A stretch of DNA of 64,000 nucleotides from WHTK01 sp963711035 (GTDB lineage: Bacteria; Chloroflexota; Dehalococcoidia; DSTF01; WHTK01). Location: assembly GCA_963711035.1 (NCBI GenBank), contig CAVQCN010000003.1, forward strand, positions 729,868 through 793,867, written 5' to 3'. A program made the position numbers and the translations under genes. The notes under the pieces are model-generated. The model saw only the letters and a list, made by a program, of their open reading frames with translations. It did no database searches and had not been told where the DNA came from. Each line of letters starts with the position of its first letter. The stretch's first letter is position 1. Positions 7,880 to 15,819 of this stretch are shown piece by piece.

Positions 7880-9376
7880 GTGGAGGAGCCGACGGTACAG
7901 AAGCCGGCCCGTAATTGGCTCAGATGGAGTCTCATCGGTCTGGTGGTACTGGTGGTTATCGCCATACCAGTGGGCACCTTCTTCGCGGGCCGCCAGACGG
8001 CCAGCAGCGACTCCAGCGGCACGCCGGCGGCCGAGACATCAACCAGCCAGTACAACTACGACATCCTCAATCAGATCTGGAACATCCTCCATCGCGAGTA
8101 CGCCAAGCAGGACAACCTCGACCAGCAGACGCTGTACGAAGCCGCCATCAACGGCGCTCTCAACGTCCTGAACGACTCCGGCACGTATTATGTCGACCCT
8201 GAGACCTTCAAAGTCAGCACTTCGACCACGCTGAGCGGCGGCTTCGACGGCATCGGCGCCACGATCTCGCAGCAAGGCACCGACATCGTTATCGTCAAGC
8301 CAATCGACAACACGCCCGCGGCTGAGGCCGGGCTCGTCAGCGGCGACGTCATCACCGCCGTCAACGGTGAGTCCATCCAGGGCTGGACGGTCGAGAAGGC
8401 GGTGCTCGCCATTCGCGGACCCAGCGGCAGCCAGGTCACGATCACCATTCGCCACTCGGACGGCGAGTCCCAGGACTACACGCTGACCCGCTCCCACGTC
8501 GAGGTCGACAGCGTCACGATGATTCCGCCCGGCGGCATCCTGCGTGACGAGAATGACGCTCAGGTCAACGATCTGGCGTACATCCACATCGACGAGTTCA
8601 CGCCGCGCACAGCTCAGGAGATGGAAGACGCGCTGAACCAGGTGCAGGACAGCGGCGCCAAGGGCCTAATCATCGACGTCCGCAACAACCTCGGCGGCAG
8701 CCTGCAGGCCGTAATCAGCACCTGCGACCTGCTGCTGGACAGCGGCACTATCGTCACGCAGCGCGAGGCGAATGGCCAGGAGACGTCTTATGTCGCCAAG
8801 CCCGACGCCCTGGTGCCCGGCCTGCCTATCGTCCTGCTGCAGAACCAATACAGCGCCAGTGCCTCGGAGATCCTCTCTGCCGCCCTCAAGGAGAACGGCC
8901 GCGCCACGGTTGTCGGTCAGACCAGCTTCGGCAAAGGCACCGTCAACACGGCGCAGCAGTTGAGCGACGGCGGCGCCCTCTTCGTCACCATCGCCGAGTG
9001 GCTGACGCCGACCGGCGCCCTGATCGACAAGGTCGGTATCCGCCCCGACATCGAGGTCATACCGAGCGACGACGACCTCAGCGCCCGACGCGACGTTCAG
9101 CTCTTCAAGGCGATCGACGTCCTGCGCGGTCAAGCGCAGTCGCCCGCCCCATCGGGCACGACGTCCGCCACCGACTCGACGCCCACGCCCGTCACGTCGG
9201 CCGCGACCCCCAGCACCGAGCCCACCGTGACCCAAGGCAGTTCAGACGAGACGCCCACTCCTGAGCCTACGGCGACGCCGGGTTCGTCCTCCGTAGCTCC
9301 GGCCTCGAGCGCGCCTGGACTGATCGTCATGGTCCCGACAGCGCCGTCGCCCGAGACAACCGTCAGCGACACGTAG
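7880..9376 (+). CDS. ctpA: S41-family C-terminal processing peptidase with low-complexity tail
   Basis: About 498 residues from a GTG at 7880, chosen because GAGGGGG lies seven bases upstream and residues before it look non-coding. A membrane anchor occupies about residues 15-36 (SLIGLVVLVVIAIPVGTFF). Then come an S41 N-terminal helical region, a PDZ domain with GLVSGDVITAVNGESI, and the peptidase core with the Ser-Lys dyad: Ser in QYSASASEILSAAL and Lys in GQTSFGKGTVN. It cleaves C-termini of exported proteins outside the membrane. The last 80 or so residues are a Thr/Pro/Ser-rich tail, a style shared with the sortase and AMIN lipoprotein of this window. smpB follows after 7 bases, so the two may be co-transcribed. 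Confidence 0.9.
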   Translation: MEEPTVQKPARNWLRWSLIGLVVLVVIAIPVGTFFAGRQTASSDSSGTPAAETSTSQYNYDILNQIWNILHREYAKQDNLDQQTLYEAAINGALNVLNDSGTYYVDPETFKVSTSTTLSGGFDGIGATISQQGTDIVIVKPIDNTPAAEAGLVSGDVITAVNGESIQGWTVEKAVLAIRGPSGSQVTITIRHSDGESQDYTLTRSHVEVDSVTMIPPGGILRDENDAQVNDLAYIHIDEFTPRTAQEMEDALNQVQDSGAKGLIIDVRNNLGGSLQAVISTCDLLLDSGTIVTQREANGQETSYVAKPDALVPGLPIVLLQNQYSASASEILSAALKENGRATVVGQTSFGKGTVNTAQQLSDGGALFVTIAEWLTPTGALIDKVGIRPDIEVIPSDDDLSARRDVQLFKAIDVLRGQAQSPAPSGTTSATDSTPTPVTSAATPSTEPTVTQGSSDETPTPEPTATPGSSSVAPASSAPGLIVMVPTAPSPETTVSDT

Positions 9377-9383
9377 AGACCAC

Positions 9384-9875
9384 TTGGCCCGCACGAGCTC
9401 TAAATCCAAAGAGAAGGAATCGCGGTTCAAGGACGTGGCCGTCAATCGCCGTGCCCTGCACGACTACGACATCATCGAGCGCATCGAGGCCGGCATCGCT
9501 CTCACCGGCAGCGAGATCAAGTCGGTGCGCGCCGGTAAGGTCAGCCTGCAGGAAGCGTACGCCCGGCCGCAGAACGACGAGATCTGGCTCCTCGGCGCCC
9601 ACATCGCACCGTACCAGGCCGCCTCGCACTTCGGCCACGACCCGACGCGGCCGCGCCGGCTGCTGCTGCACAAGTCGCAGATCCGCGAGCTAGCCGACGA
9701 GGCTGGCCAGCGCAGCCTGACGCTGATTCCGCTGCGTCTGTACTTGAAGGACGGCAAAGCCAAGGTGGAGCTCGCCCTGGCGCGCGGCCGCCGCCAGTAC
9801 GACAAGCGCGCCGCCATCGCCGAGCGTGAGGCGCAGCGCGACATGGAGCGCGCTCTGCGCCACGCCGTTCGGTAG
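9384..9875 (+). CDS. smpB: SsrA-binding protein SmpB
   Basis: 163 residues, the normal SmpB length. The OB-fold core includes VNRRALHDYDIIERIEAGI, LTGSEIKSVRAGKVSLQEAY, and LLLHKSQIRELADEA. The basic C-terminal tail (GRRQYDKRAAIAEREAQRD) enters the ribosome in place of mRNA. SmpB delivers alanyl-tmRNA to stalled ribosomes in trans-translation. The start is TTG at 9384. The tmRNA partner, ssrA, is in the same window at 22501-22852, about 12.6 kb away and not in the same transcript. Confidence 0.95.
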   Translation: MARTSSKSKEKESRFKDVAVNRRALHDYDIIERIEAGIALTGSEIKSVRAGKVSLQEAYARPQNDEIWLLGAHIAPYQAASHFGHDPTRPRRLLLHKSQIRELADEAGQRSLTLIPLRLYLKDGKAKVELALARGRRQYDKRAAIAEREAQRDMERALRHAVR

Positions 9876-9940
9876 TTTATGTAAAGTTATGTTCCCTACC
9901 GACGGTTGTTGCTCGCGAACGCACCTCGTACCCTGTAGCC

Positions 9941-11287
9941 ATGGATTTGCGCGGCGAGCAGGAGCTGCATCGCATCGGACGTACTGTACTGGAGGCCGTC
10001 GACGCCGACCAGGCGGACGTGCTGATCAACAGCGGTTCAACGTCCCTTACCCGCTTCGCCAACAACTACATCCACCAGAACGTCCAGGAGACCAGCGGCA
10101 ACGTGCTGGTGCGCGCCGTCGTCGGCAAGAAGATCGGCGTTGCCTCCACCGACGTCCTGACGGACGAGGCCCTGCGTGAGGTAGCTCAGCGCGCCGTGAT
10201 GATCGCGAGCTTCCAGCAGGACAACGACGACTTCGTCTCCCTGCCGGCTCCGACGCCGATCCAGCCTGTTGAAGCCTTCATCAGCCGCACGGCAAGCTTC
10301 AGCCCCGAGGACCGCGCTCGCGTCGTCGGCCAGGTCTGCGAGGCCGCGCAGCGGAACCACTACGTCGCGGCCGGCGCCTTCCGCACGACGATCAGCGAGG
10401 CTGCCGTGCTCAGCACGCTGGGCGTGCGTACCTACCATCGCGGCACGACGGCCGACATCAACACCGTGATCATGGGCGAGACCTCCAGCGGCCACGCCGA
10501 GGCCCTGACGCTGGACGCAGGCGAGATCGACGGCGCGGCGCTGGCGGCGGAGGCCATCGAGCGCTGCGCTCGCGGCGCCAACCCGCGGCCGATCGAGCCG
10601 GGTGCCTACGACGTCATCCTGCGCGAGTACGCCGTGATGGACATCCTCGACTACTTCGCCTACCTGGCCTTCGGCTGCCAGCCCTATCTCGAGAAGCGCA
10701 GTTTCATGTCCGGCAGGCTTGGCGAGCGCGTCATGGCCGAGAACGTCTCGATCTGGGACGACGGCCTCTCGCCCACCGGCGTGCCGGAGTCCTTCGATGC
10801 CGAGGGCGTCGCCAAACAACGCATCGACTTCGTCACGAACGGCGTCGCCGGCGACGTGGCGTGGGACAGTTACTACGGCGGCGTCGGTGGCCACGCCTCG
10901 ACCGGGCACGCGCTGCCCGCGGGCAACACGGCGGGCGCCATCCCGTCTAACCTCTTCCTGGCGCCGGGCGACGCCACCATCGAGGACATGATCGCGTCCA
11001 CCGAGCGCGGTGTGCTGGTGAGCCGCTTCTGGTACACGCGCGCCGTCCATCCCCTGACCGTCGTGATGACGGGTATGACCCGCGACGGAACCTTCATGAT
11101 CGAGAACGGCAAGGTCACGGCACCCGTAAGCAACCTGCGCTTCACGCAGAGCTACCTCGAAGCGATGAACAACGTCGAGATGATCGGCCGCGACACGCGC
11201 CTCTTGCTGATGGACATCGCCGGCTCCTGCCGCGTGCCGGCTCTGAAGATCAAGGGCTGGAACTTTACCGGCGCGACAGCAGGCTAA
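9941..11287 (+). CDS. TldD/PmbA-family protein, TldE-like half without the HExxxH motif
   Basis: 448 residues of the TldD/TldE (PmbA) family. The N-terminal region has SLTRFANNYIHQNVQET, the typical family block, and the C-terminal domain has NLRFTQSYLEAMNNVEMIG. In the family TldD carries HExxxH zinc ligands and forms a heterodimeric protease with TldE, which lacks them. Here the corresponding stretch reads VILREYAVMDILDYF with no HExxxH, so this looks like the TldE-type subunit or an inactive homologue. No TldD partner lies beside it in the window. The ATG at 9941 lacks a clear ribosome-binding site. Confidence 0.8.
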   Translation: MDLRGEQELHRIGRTVLEAVDADQADVLINSGSTSLTRFANNYIHQNVQETSGNVLVRAVVGKKIGVASTDVLTDEALREVAQRAVMIASFQQDNDDFVSLPAPTPIQPVEAFISRTASFSPEDRARVVGQVCEAAQRNHYVAAGAFRTTISEAAVLSTLGVRTYHRGTTADINTVIMGETSSGHAEALTLDAGEIDGAALAAEAIERCARGANPRPIEPGAYDVILREYAVMDILDYFAYLAFGCQPYLEKRSFMSGRLGERVMAENVSIWDDGLSPTGVPESFDAEGVAKQRIDFVTNGVAGDVAWDSYYGGVGGHASTGHALPAGNTAGAIPSNLFLAPGDATIEDMIASTERGVLVSRFWYTRAVHPLTVVMTGMTRDGTFMIENGKVTAPVSNLRFTQSYLEAMNNVEMIGRDTRLLLMDIAGSCRVPALKIKGWNFTGATAG

Positions 11288-11322
11288 CGACTGCGTGGAC
11301 GCTTGGGCAAGGAGGAGAAGTC

Positions 11323-11700
11323 ATGACAGAACCGATTCGCATAGTCCCCGGCGGTGCGCTCGAGAGCGGGCCGCCGACGGCCGGTATGACCCGGAAGACG
11401 GCGGTCGCCGGTGATGACATGTGGATGGGCGAGGTACACACCGAGCCCGGAGCGATGTCCGGCTGGCATCACCACGGCGAACACACCACGTACGGGTACA
11501 TCATCGAAGGTAAGGCTCGGGTTGAGTTCGGACCGGGCGGCAGCCAGAGCTCGGAAGGCGCTGCGGGCGACTTCTTCCTGGTGCCCCCACATACAGTTCA
11601 TCGCGAAGGCAACCCGGGAGCCGAGGAGCAGGTCATTGCCGTTGTCCGCATCGGCACCGGCCCATCGGTGATCAACGTGGACGGCCCAGACGCCGAGTAA
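11323..11700 (+). CDS. Single-domain cupin protein
   Basis: 125 residues forming one cupin barrel. Motif 1 is GWHHHGEHTTYGYIIEGKA with three His and a Glu that would bind a metal, and motif 2 is GDFFLVPPHTVHREGNPG with a further His. Such small cupins may be isomerases, dioxygenases or ligand sensors; nothing here identifies the substrate. The ATG follows an AAGGAGGAG site by 7 bases. It lies 35 bases after the TldE-like gene in the same direction and may share its transcript. Confidence 0.8.
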   Translation: MTEPIRIVPGGALESGPPTAGMTRKTAVAGDDMWMGEVHTEPGAMSGWHHHGEHTTYGYIIEGKARVEFGPGGSQSSEGAAGDFFLVPPHTVHREGNPGAEEQVIAVVRIGTGPSVINVDGPDAE

Positions 11701-11751
11701 CGTCCGGCGCGGTTCTGTAATCGTGGGGCTTGGGGATGGGGAGGTGGAACT

Positions 11752-12054
11752 ATGGCTGTTGGACTCATCTTGTTGGCCATCGTCGTCGTTGCCCTGGTGG
11801 TCGGCACCATCGTGCGACGTCGCCAGGGTTACTCAGTCGGCGGCGACACGATCGTGCGTTGCCGTGACGGGCATCTCTTCACGACGCTCTGGGTTCCGGG
11901 AATGTCGTTCAAGTCAGTCCGTCTCGGCTGGATGCGATTTCAGTACTGCCCGGTCGGCAGGCACTGGACGACCGTCAAGCTCGTGAAAGACGCGGACCTC
12001 ACGGAGGAAGAGCGCGAGAGCGCAAGCCAGACTCACGACACGCGCATCCCGTAG
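11752..12054 (+). CDS. Conserved small membrane-anchored protein of unknown function
   Basis: 100 residues. An N-terminal membrane segment (about residues 3-21, LILLAIVVVALVVGTIV) precedes a basic RRRQG stop-transfer and a soluble domain with two Cys in VRCRDGHLF and QYCPVGRHW, rich in Trp and Arg. The pattern resembles a family of uncharacterised proteins I associate with Actinobacteria and Chloroflexota. The paired Cys-x-x-Gly-His motifs could bind a metal, but this is inference. The start has a GGGGATGGGGAGG stretch upstream. The function is unknown. Confidence 0.65.
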   Translation: MAVGLILLAIVVVALVVGTIVRRRQGYSVGGDTIVRCRDGHLFTTLWVPGMSFKSVRLGWMRFQYCPVGRHWTTVKLVKDADLTEEERESASQTHDTRIP

Positions 12055-12084
12055 CTTCGAGTCCACACAGAGAGCTGGGGGAAC

Positions 12085-13926
12085 CTATTCTCGCGCCAAC
12101 ATGGCCTGGCGCAGCTTGTCCTTGATCTCTTCCCGGTCGTTGGCAGTGGCCAGTTCCTTCGGCTTCAGGCCGGTCGCCTTGATCATCTGATTGGCCAGCT
12201 CGTACTGCTGGACCTGGTCGGGCGACATGTACTGCTGCCCGGCAGGGGGCAGGTTCTCGATGAACGTGAGTAGCTGGTCGACGCTCTTGTTTAGCTCGGA
12301 CAGCTTCTCCCAGCTTGTCTTGGTCATGTCGATGTGCAGCGCCTTGCCGATCGCCCTGGCAGCTTTGCTCCCGGCTCCCTTTCTCAAGGCCCCCGCGTTG
12401 CGGATTTTCTGCTTGCCGGTGCGTATCACTTTGGCGATCGGCTTGATTGCCGCTGCGCCGAGCTTGAGCACGCCGGAGCCCGCCGCCATGCCGGCGCTCG
12501 CGGCCAGCGCGACCGGCGTGGCACCACCGGTTGCGAGCTGCACGATTGACCCAACCATCGAGACCACGTCGGCAATGGCCGTGGTCACGGCGGAGGCAAC
12601 CGTCAGCCAGCCCCGTTTGAACCGCTTGACATTGATGCCGCCCAGATACTTCGTGAGATTTCCCTGACCGGCTGCTGCGGCGCTTCCCGCGGCGGCTTCC
12701 ATTTGCAGCTGGTAGCGCTTGGCCCGAGCCATCTTCATCGCTTGCATGACGGTCTTGATCGCCTGGTTTAGAACGTCGAGGCTCTGGCTGACGATGTTGA
12801 TGACGCTGCCGATCACCGGCACTTGCTTCGCGAACTCGGTGCCTTTGTTCCCAGCGAAGTCCAGGAAATTCTTCGCCATCGAGAGCCCGGACTTGGTGGC
12901 AGCCAGGAAGCCCTTACCCATTGACAGGAAGTTGGTGAGAATCCCGGCAATCGCATCCTTGCCCCTCGCTCCCCCCACCGCCTTGACGACGCCAACGATT
13001 AGCTTAGCCGCGCTGATAACACCGCCGAAAACGGACCCCAGCGCGCCGAGAATGTCACCGATCCCCGCTGAGAAGGTGGACGCCGCCTTCGCGGCAGCAT
13101 TCGAAGGATTCGCCTTGGCGACTGAATTTGCCACCAATTTCACTGTGTCCGCCGCGGCCTTTCCACCACCAGCAGTCGTCTTGCCCGCCTGGTCGAGGAG
13201 TTCCAGGATGATCTCGGTACGCTTGACTCCCTTGGCCCCCTGGAGCTTCCCGCGCAGCTCGATGATCGCAGCGAAGCCGCTTGCCACAGAAGCAACGTCG
13301 CCCGCCGGGCTCATCGCCGAAGAGGCGAACTTGAGGTTGCCGCGCGTCTCGGCAGTGCCAACCTCGGCCAAGTAGCGCGGGCCGGAGGCTGGACTATTGG
13401 ATACCTTCTTCTCCGCGCCGCCGAAGCCGCCCGCAGCGGAGGCCGGAGTCTTGATCGTGTCTGCTACCAGCGAAGTCCACTCTTTGACGTCGCTGGCTTT
13501 GCTTGCGGGCTTGGGCGCTTTCTGTTGACCTGCCGGGAGAGCACCATACTGCCACTTCAGCTCGCCGACATCCTCGACTGCACTGCCCGTCTTCTTCCCG
13601 GAAGCGCGCTGAATCGCGGCGCCGACAGCCTTTGTTTCAGACGCATGATCGTTTCGCTTGGGAGTCAAGAGGATATCGGGGGCTCTACCGCGTGGCTCTA
13701 GCAGGCGCTGCGTCGTGCGGTTTCCCAGCGTACGCTGCATGGCCAGCGCCTCGGCGCTTCGCCAGACACCGCCGCCGCGGCCGCTGAGAAGGGAAACGCT
13801 CCCGCGCTCGAGTGTCAGGAATGAGCCCTGCCTATGCGGCCCGCTCTCGGGGCTACGGACGGGGTGCGCTTCTTCGCGTTCGAGAGGCTTGGAACCTCGT
13901 TTCCTGCGCCCGCGAACACCAGCCAT
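12085..13926 (-). CDS. Large Ala/Gly-rich protein with an eCIS-associated N-terminal motif
   Basis: 613 residues from an ATG at 13926 with GGGGTGG upstream; an extension to 14082 is possible but less likely. The N-terminus is basic and disordered and then carries ALAMQRTLGNRTTQRLL at about residues 60-76. This matches the LQxxxGNxxxxRLL motif found before DUF4157 domains and on putative cargo of extracellular contractile injection systems. The middle (about 250-480) is a chain of small-residue amphipathic or hydrophobic helices (GIGDILGALGSVFGGVISAA, ATPVALAASAGMAAGSGVLK), reminiscent of pore-forming or membrane-active domains. The C-terminus is charged and helical. No HExxH is seen and no sheath, tube, baseplate or AAA gene lies near. 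The function is unknown; a secreted effector or toxin is an inference. Confidence 0.65.
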   Translation of the reverse strand: MAGVRGRRKRGSKPLEREEAHPVRSPESGPHRQGSFLTLERGSVSLLSGRGGGVWRSAEALAMQRTLGNRTTQRLLEPRGRAPDILLTPKRNDHASETKAVGAAIQRASGKKTGSAVEDVGELKWQYGALPAGQQKAPKPASKASDVKEWTSLVADTIKTPASAAGGFGGAEKKVSNSPASGPRYLAEVGTAETRGNLKFASSAMSPAGDVASVASGFAAIIELRGKLQGAKGVKRTEIILELLDQAGKTTAGGGKAAADTVKLVANSVAKANPSNAAAKAASTFSAGIGDILGALGSVFGGVISAAKLIVGVVKAVGGARGKDAIAGILTNFLSMGKGFLAATKSGLSMAKNFLDFAGNKGTEFAKQVPVIGSVINIVSQSLDVLNQAIKTVMQAMKMARAKRYQLQMEAAAGSAAAAGQGNLTKYLGGINVKRFKRGWLTVASAVTTAIADVVSMVGSIVQLATGGATPVALAASAGMAAGSGVLKLGAAAIKPIAKVIRTGKQKIRNAGALRKGAGSKAARAIGKALHIDMTKTSWEKLSELNKSVDQLLTFIENLPPAGQQYMSPDQVQQYELANQMIKATGLKPKELATANDREEIKDKLRQAMLARE

Positions 13927-14149
13927 GAGACCACCCCGGCGCACGGCCCACCACGCTTCGATCGGGTGAAATGTCTGCGAATTCGCACATGCGCCGTTCG
14001 CGTGGAAGCCAAAGCCATCGAAAAAATAGCAGTAGACTTCGCCGTCGACAACGGTCGTGGATTTCACCAGTCGACGGCTCACGTGACAAACGCTCGACGG
14101 CTCAGTCTTACCAGGTGAGCGGTCCTGCGCGCTGCGTTAGACTCTCAGC

Positions 14150-14779
14150 ATGACTCGTTACCTCGCGACACTGCCCTTCCTCGTCGTCATCGCGATGGCG
14201 GTCGGCTGCTCCGGCAACGGCAGCGGCTCGACGCCTACAGCCGCGGCCACCGCCACGAGCGCTGCAACTGCATCGCCCACCGCGGTAGCGCCGACCGCGA
14301 CCACCGTGGCCCCAACAGCGACGCCCGGCGCCTTCAACGGCGACACGGTGCCCGTGACGGTCACGCCCGTGCCTAACCCGGCCGCCAACGCCGCTCTGCT
14401 CACCGACGTCCGCGTCGGCGCGCACGTCGAAGACGGCGGCTACGACCGCATCGTCTTCGAGTTCGACTCGCAGATGCCGGCCGCTACCGTGCAGTACGTC
14501 AACGGAGCGGTTGGCTGCGGCTCGGGCGCGCCGGTATCGCTGCCGGGCAGCGCCGTCCTCGAGGTCAAGTTCGCGGCAACGAACGCGCATGATGAGAATG
14601 GCAACGTCACGATCGCCAGCACCGACGTCACCGGGCCGGGCAATTCCATCCTCGAATCGAAGCAGACCTGCGACTTCGAGGCGGACGTAACCTGGGATAT
14701 CGGCGTCACCAGTCAGAAGCCGTTCCGCGTGCAGGTCTTGCAGGGACCGCCGCGAGTCGTGGTGGATGTTCAACACTAG
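14150..14779 (+). CDS. Lipoprotein with AMIN-like domain
   Basis: 209 residues. The N-terminal signal peptide ends in a lipobox (MAVGC, Cys at about residue 20), so the protein should be a membrane-anchored lipoprotein. A Thr/Ala/Pro linker (about 25-65) is followed by an AMIN-like beta-sandwich beginning LTDVRVGAHVEDGGYDRIVF and ending PPRVVVDVQH. The opening and the closing RVVVDV strand are typical of this domain, which in relatives binds cell-wall components. It contains two Cys (VGCGSG and QTCDFEA) that could form a disulfide. The DUF2203 gene follows 12 bases later, suggesting co-transcription. Confidence 0.8.
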   Translation: MTRYLATLPFLVVIAMAVGCSGNGSGSTPTAAATATSAATASPTAVAPTATTVAPTATPGAFNGDTVPVTVTPVPNPAANAALLTDVRVGAHVEDGGYDRIVFEFDSQMPAATVQYVNGAVGCGSGAPVSLPGSAVLEVKFAATNAHDENGNVTIASTDVTGPGNSILESKQTCDFEADVTWDIGVTSQKPFRVQVLQGPPRVVVDVQH

Positions 14780-14791
14780 TTCGGCGGAATC

Positions 14792-15184
14792 ATGGCAGGA
14801 CGACTATTCAAATTGGAGGAAGCGCTGGAGCTGCTGCCGGTCGTCTCTCGCATGCTGGTCGAGGCGCAGAGCCAGAAGCGAGAACTGGATCAGCGCAGCG
14901 CCCTCCTCGATCGCTTGCTCGGCCTCACGGGCGGCAACGGCCACCTCAAGCAGGACGTCAGTGAGGCGCGAGCTCGCGTCGAGGAAACAGCGAAGGAGAT
15001 GCAGCGCCTGCTCGATGAGTTCGAGGAGCTTGGCGTCGAGATCAAGGGCATCGAACAGGGCCTGCTCGACTTCCCGCACGAGCGCGACGGGCGCATCGTC
15101 TACCTCTGCTGGCGCCTGGGCGAGGAAACGATCTCGTTCTGGCACGAGCTGCACACCGGATTCGCCGGGCGCCAGCCGCTCTGA
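14792..15184 (+). CDS. DUF2203 family protein
   Basis: 130 residues matching the DUF2203 pattern: an N-terminal FKLEEALELLPVVSRMLVEA helix, a long coiled-coil middle (EARARVEETAKEMQRLLDEF), and the C-terminal signature GLLDFPHERDGRIVYLCWR followed by GEETISFWHELHTGFAGRQ. The family is small and cytoplasmic, with no known activity. The conserved Cys, Trp, Glu and His in the final block could form a site. The start ATG follows the lipoprotein stop by 12 bases. Confidence 0.85.
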   Translation: MAGRLFKLEEALELLPVVSRMLVEAQSQKRELDQRSALLDRLLGLTGGNGHLKQDVSEARARVEETAKEMQRLLDEFEELGVEIKGIEQGLLDFPHERDGRIVYLCWRLGEETISFWHELHTGFAGRQPL

Positions 15185-15253
15185 CCACAAAGACGTCTAA
15201 CGCTCAAAGGCTCCGACTATATAGACCTCGTAACAAGCTGTAGGATGGGACGT

Positions 15254-15272
15254 CCGGGGAATTGATTCCCGG
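15254..15272. promoter_or_regulatory. Inverted repeat before the 15298 gene, possible operator
   Basis: CCGGGGAATTGATTCCCGG is a near-perfect palindrome with CCGGGAAT-type arms and one extra G. It lies 26 bases before the ATG at 15298 and covers a possible TTG start at 15262, which argues for the downstream start. It could be an operator; no regulator is assigned. Confidence 0.3.
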
Positions 15273-15297
15273 TTTGCGAGCTGCGGATACTCGACTG

Positions 15298-15819
15298 ATG
15301 AATGCGCCCTCGAGTTCCTTCCTTCAGTTGGACATCCTGACGGGCGACGCATGGATCGCGGGCTTCCTGGATGCCGGCAACCAGAACAGGCGCCTCGTAG
15401 ACATCCTCAATTTGCAGGACACCTACATCGAGGTCGTCTCCGCGACGCTTGGTCTCACGGGGAGCCAGGTCGCGGCACAGGACACCAACTCCGTTCTCGT
15501 GGAGAAGCGTGACATTCTGCTGGCCATGCCGCACGAGACGCCGGAGCAGGTACGTCAACGCCGCCTGGCGCGTTCCGGCATCATGCCGTCCGCGGCCAAT
15601 GCCGCTGTCGTTGGCTTCCTGTTGCCGGGCTTCTACGTACGTGGCACCGTCCGGGTATCGTCGGGTGCAGCCCGCGTCAAGCTCGATCCGACCGCGTTCG
15701 CGCGGTTCTTCGTCGTCACCGACGCGCAGGTGACACGCGCCGATGGCCAGACTCACGCCGAGGAGTTCGTCATCGTGCATCGCGAGGCCGTTACGGCCTT
15801 CGCGCTGCCGCATTCCTAG
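15298..15819 (+). CDS. Conserved hypothetical protein, about 173 residues
   Basis: A soluble protein with no signal peptide or membrane segment. It starts SSFLQLDILTGDAWIAGFLD, has a stretch DTNSVLVEKRDILLAMPHET, and ends in a beta-rich part with GFYVRGTVRVSSGAARVKL and FFVVTDAQVTRADG. The repeated strands and absence of polar catalytic clusters suggest a small beta-barrel sensor or binding domain. I do not recognise the family. A TTG at 15262 would add 12 residues but overlaps a palindrome. The stop overlaps the end of gcvPB on the other strand by 4 bases. Confidence 0.6.
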   Translation: MNAPSSSFLQLDILTGDAWIAGFLDAGNQNRRLVDILNLQDTYIEVVSATLGLTGSQVAAQDTNSVLVEKRDILLAMPHETPEQVRQRRLARSGIMPSAANAAVVGFLLPGFYVRGTVRVSSGAARVKLDPTAFARFFVVTDAQVTRADGQTHAEEFVIVHREAVTAFALPHS

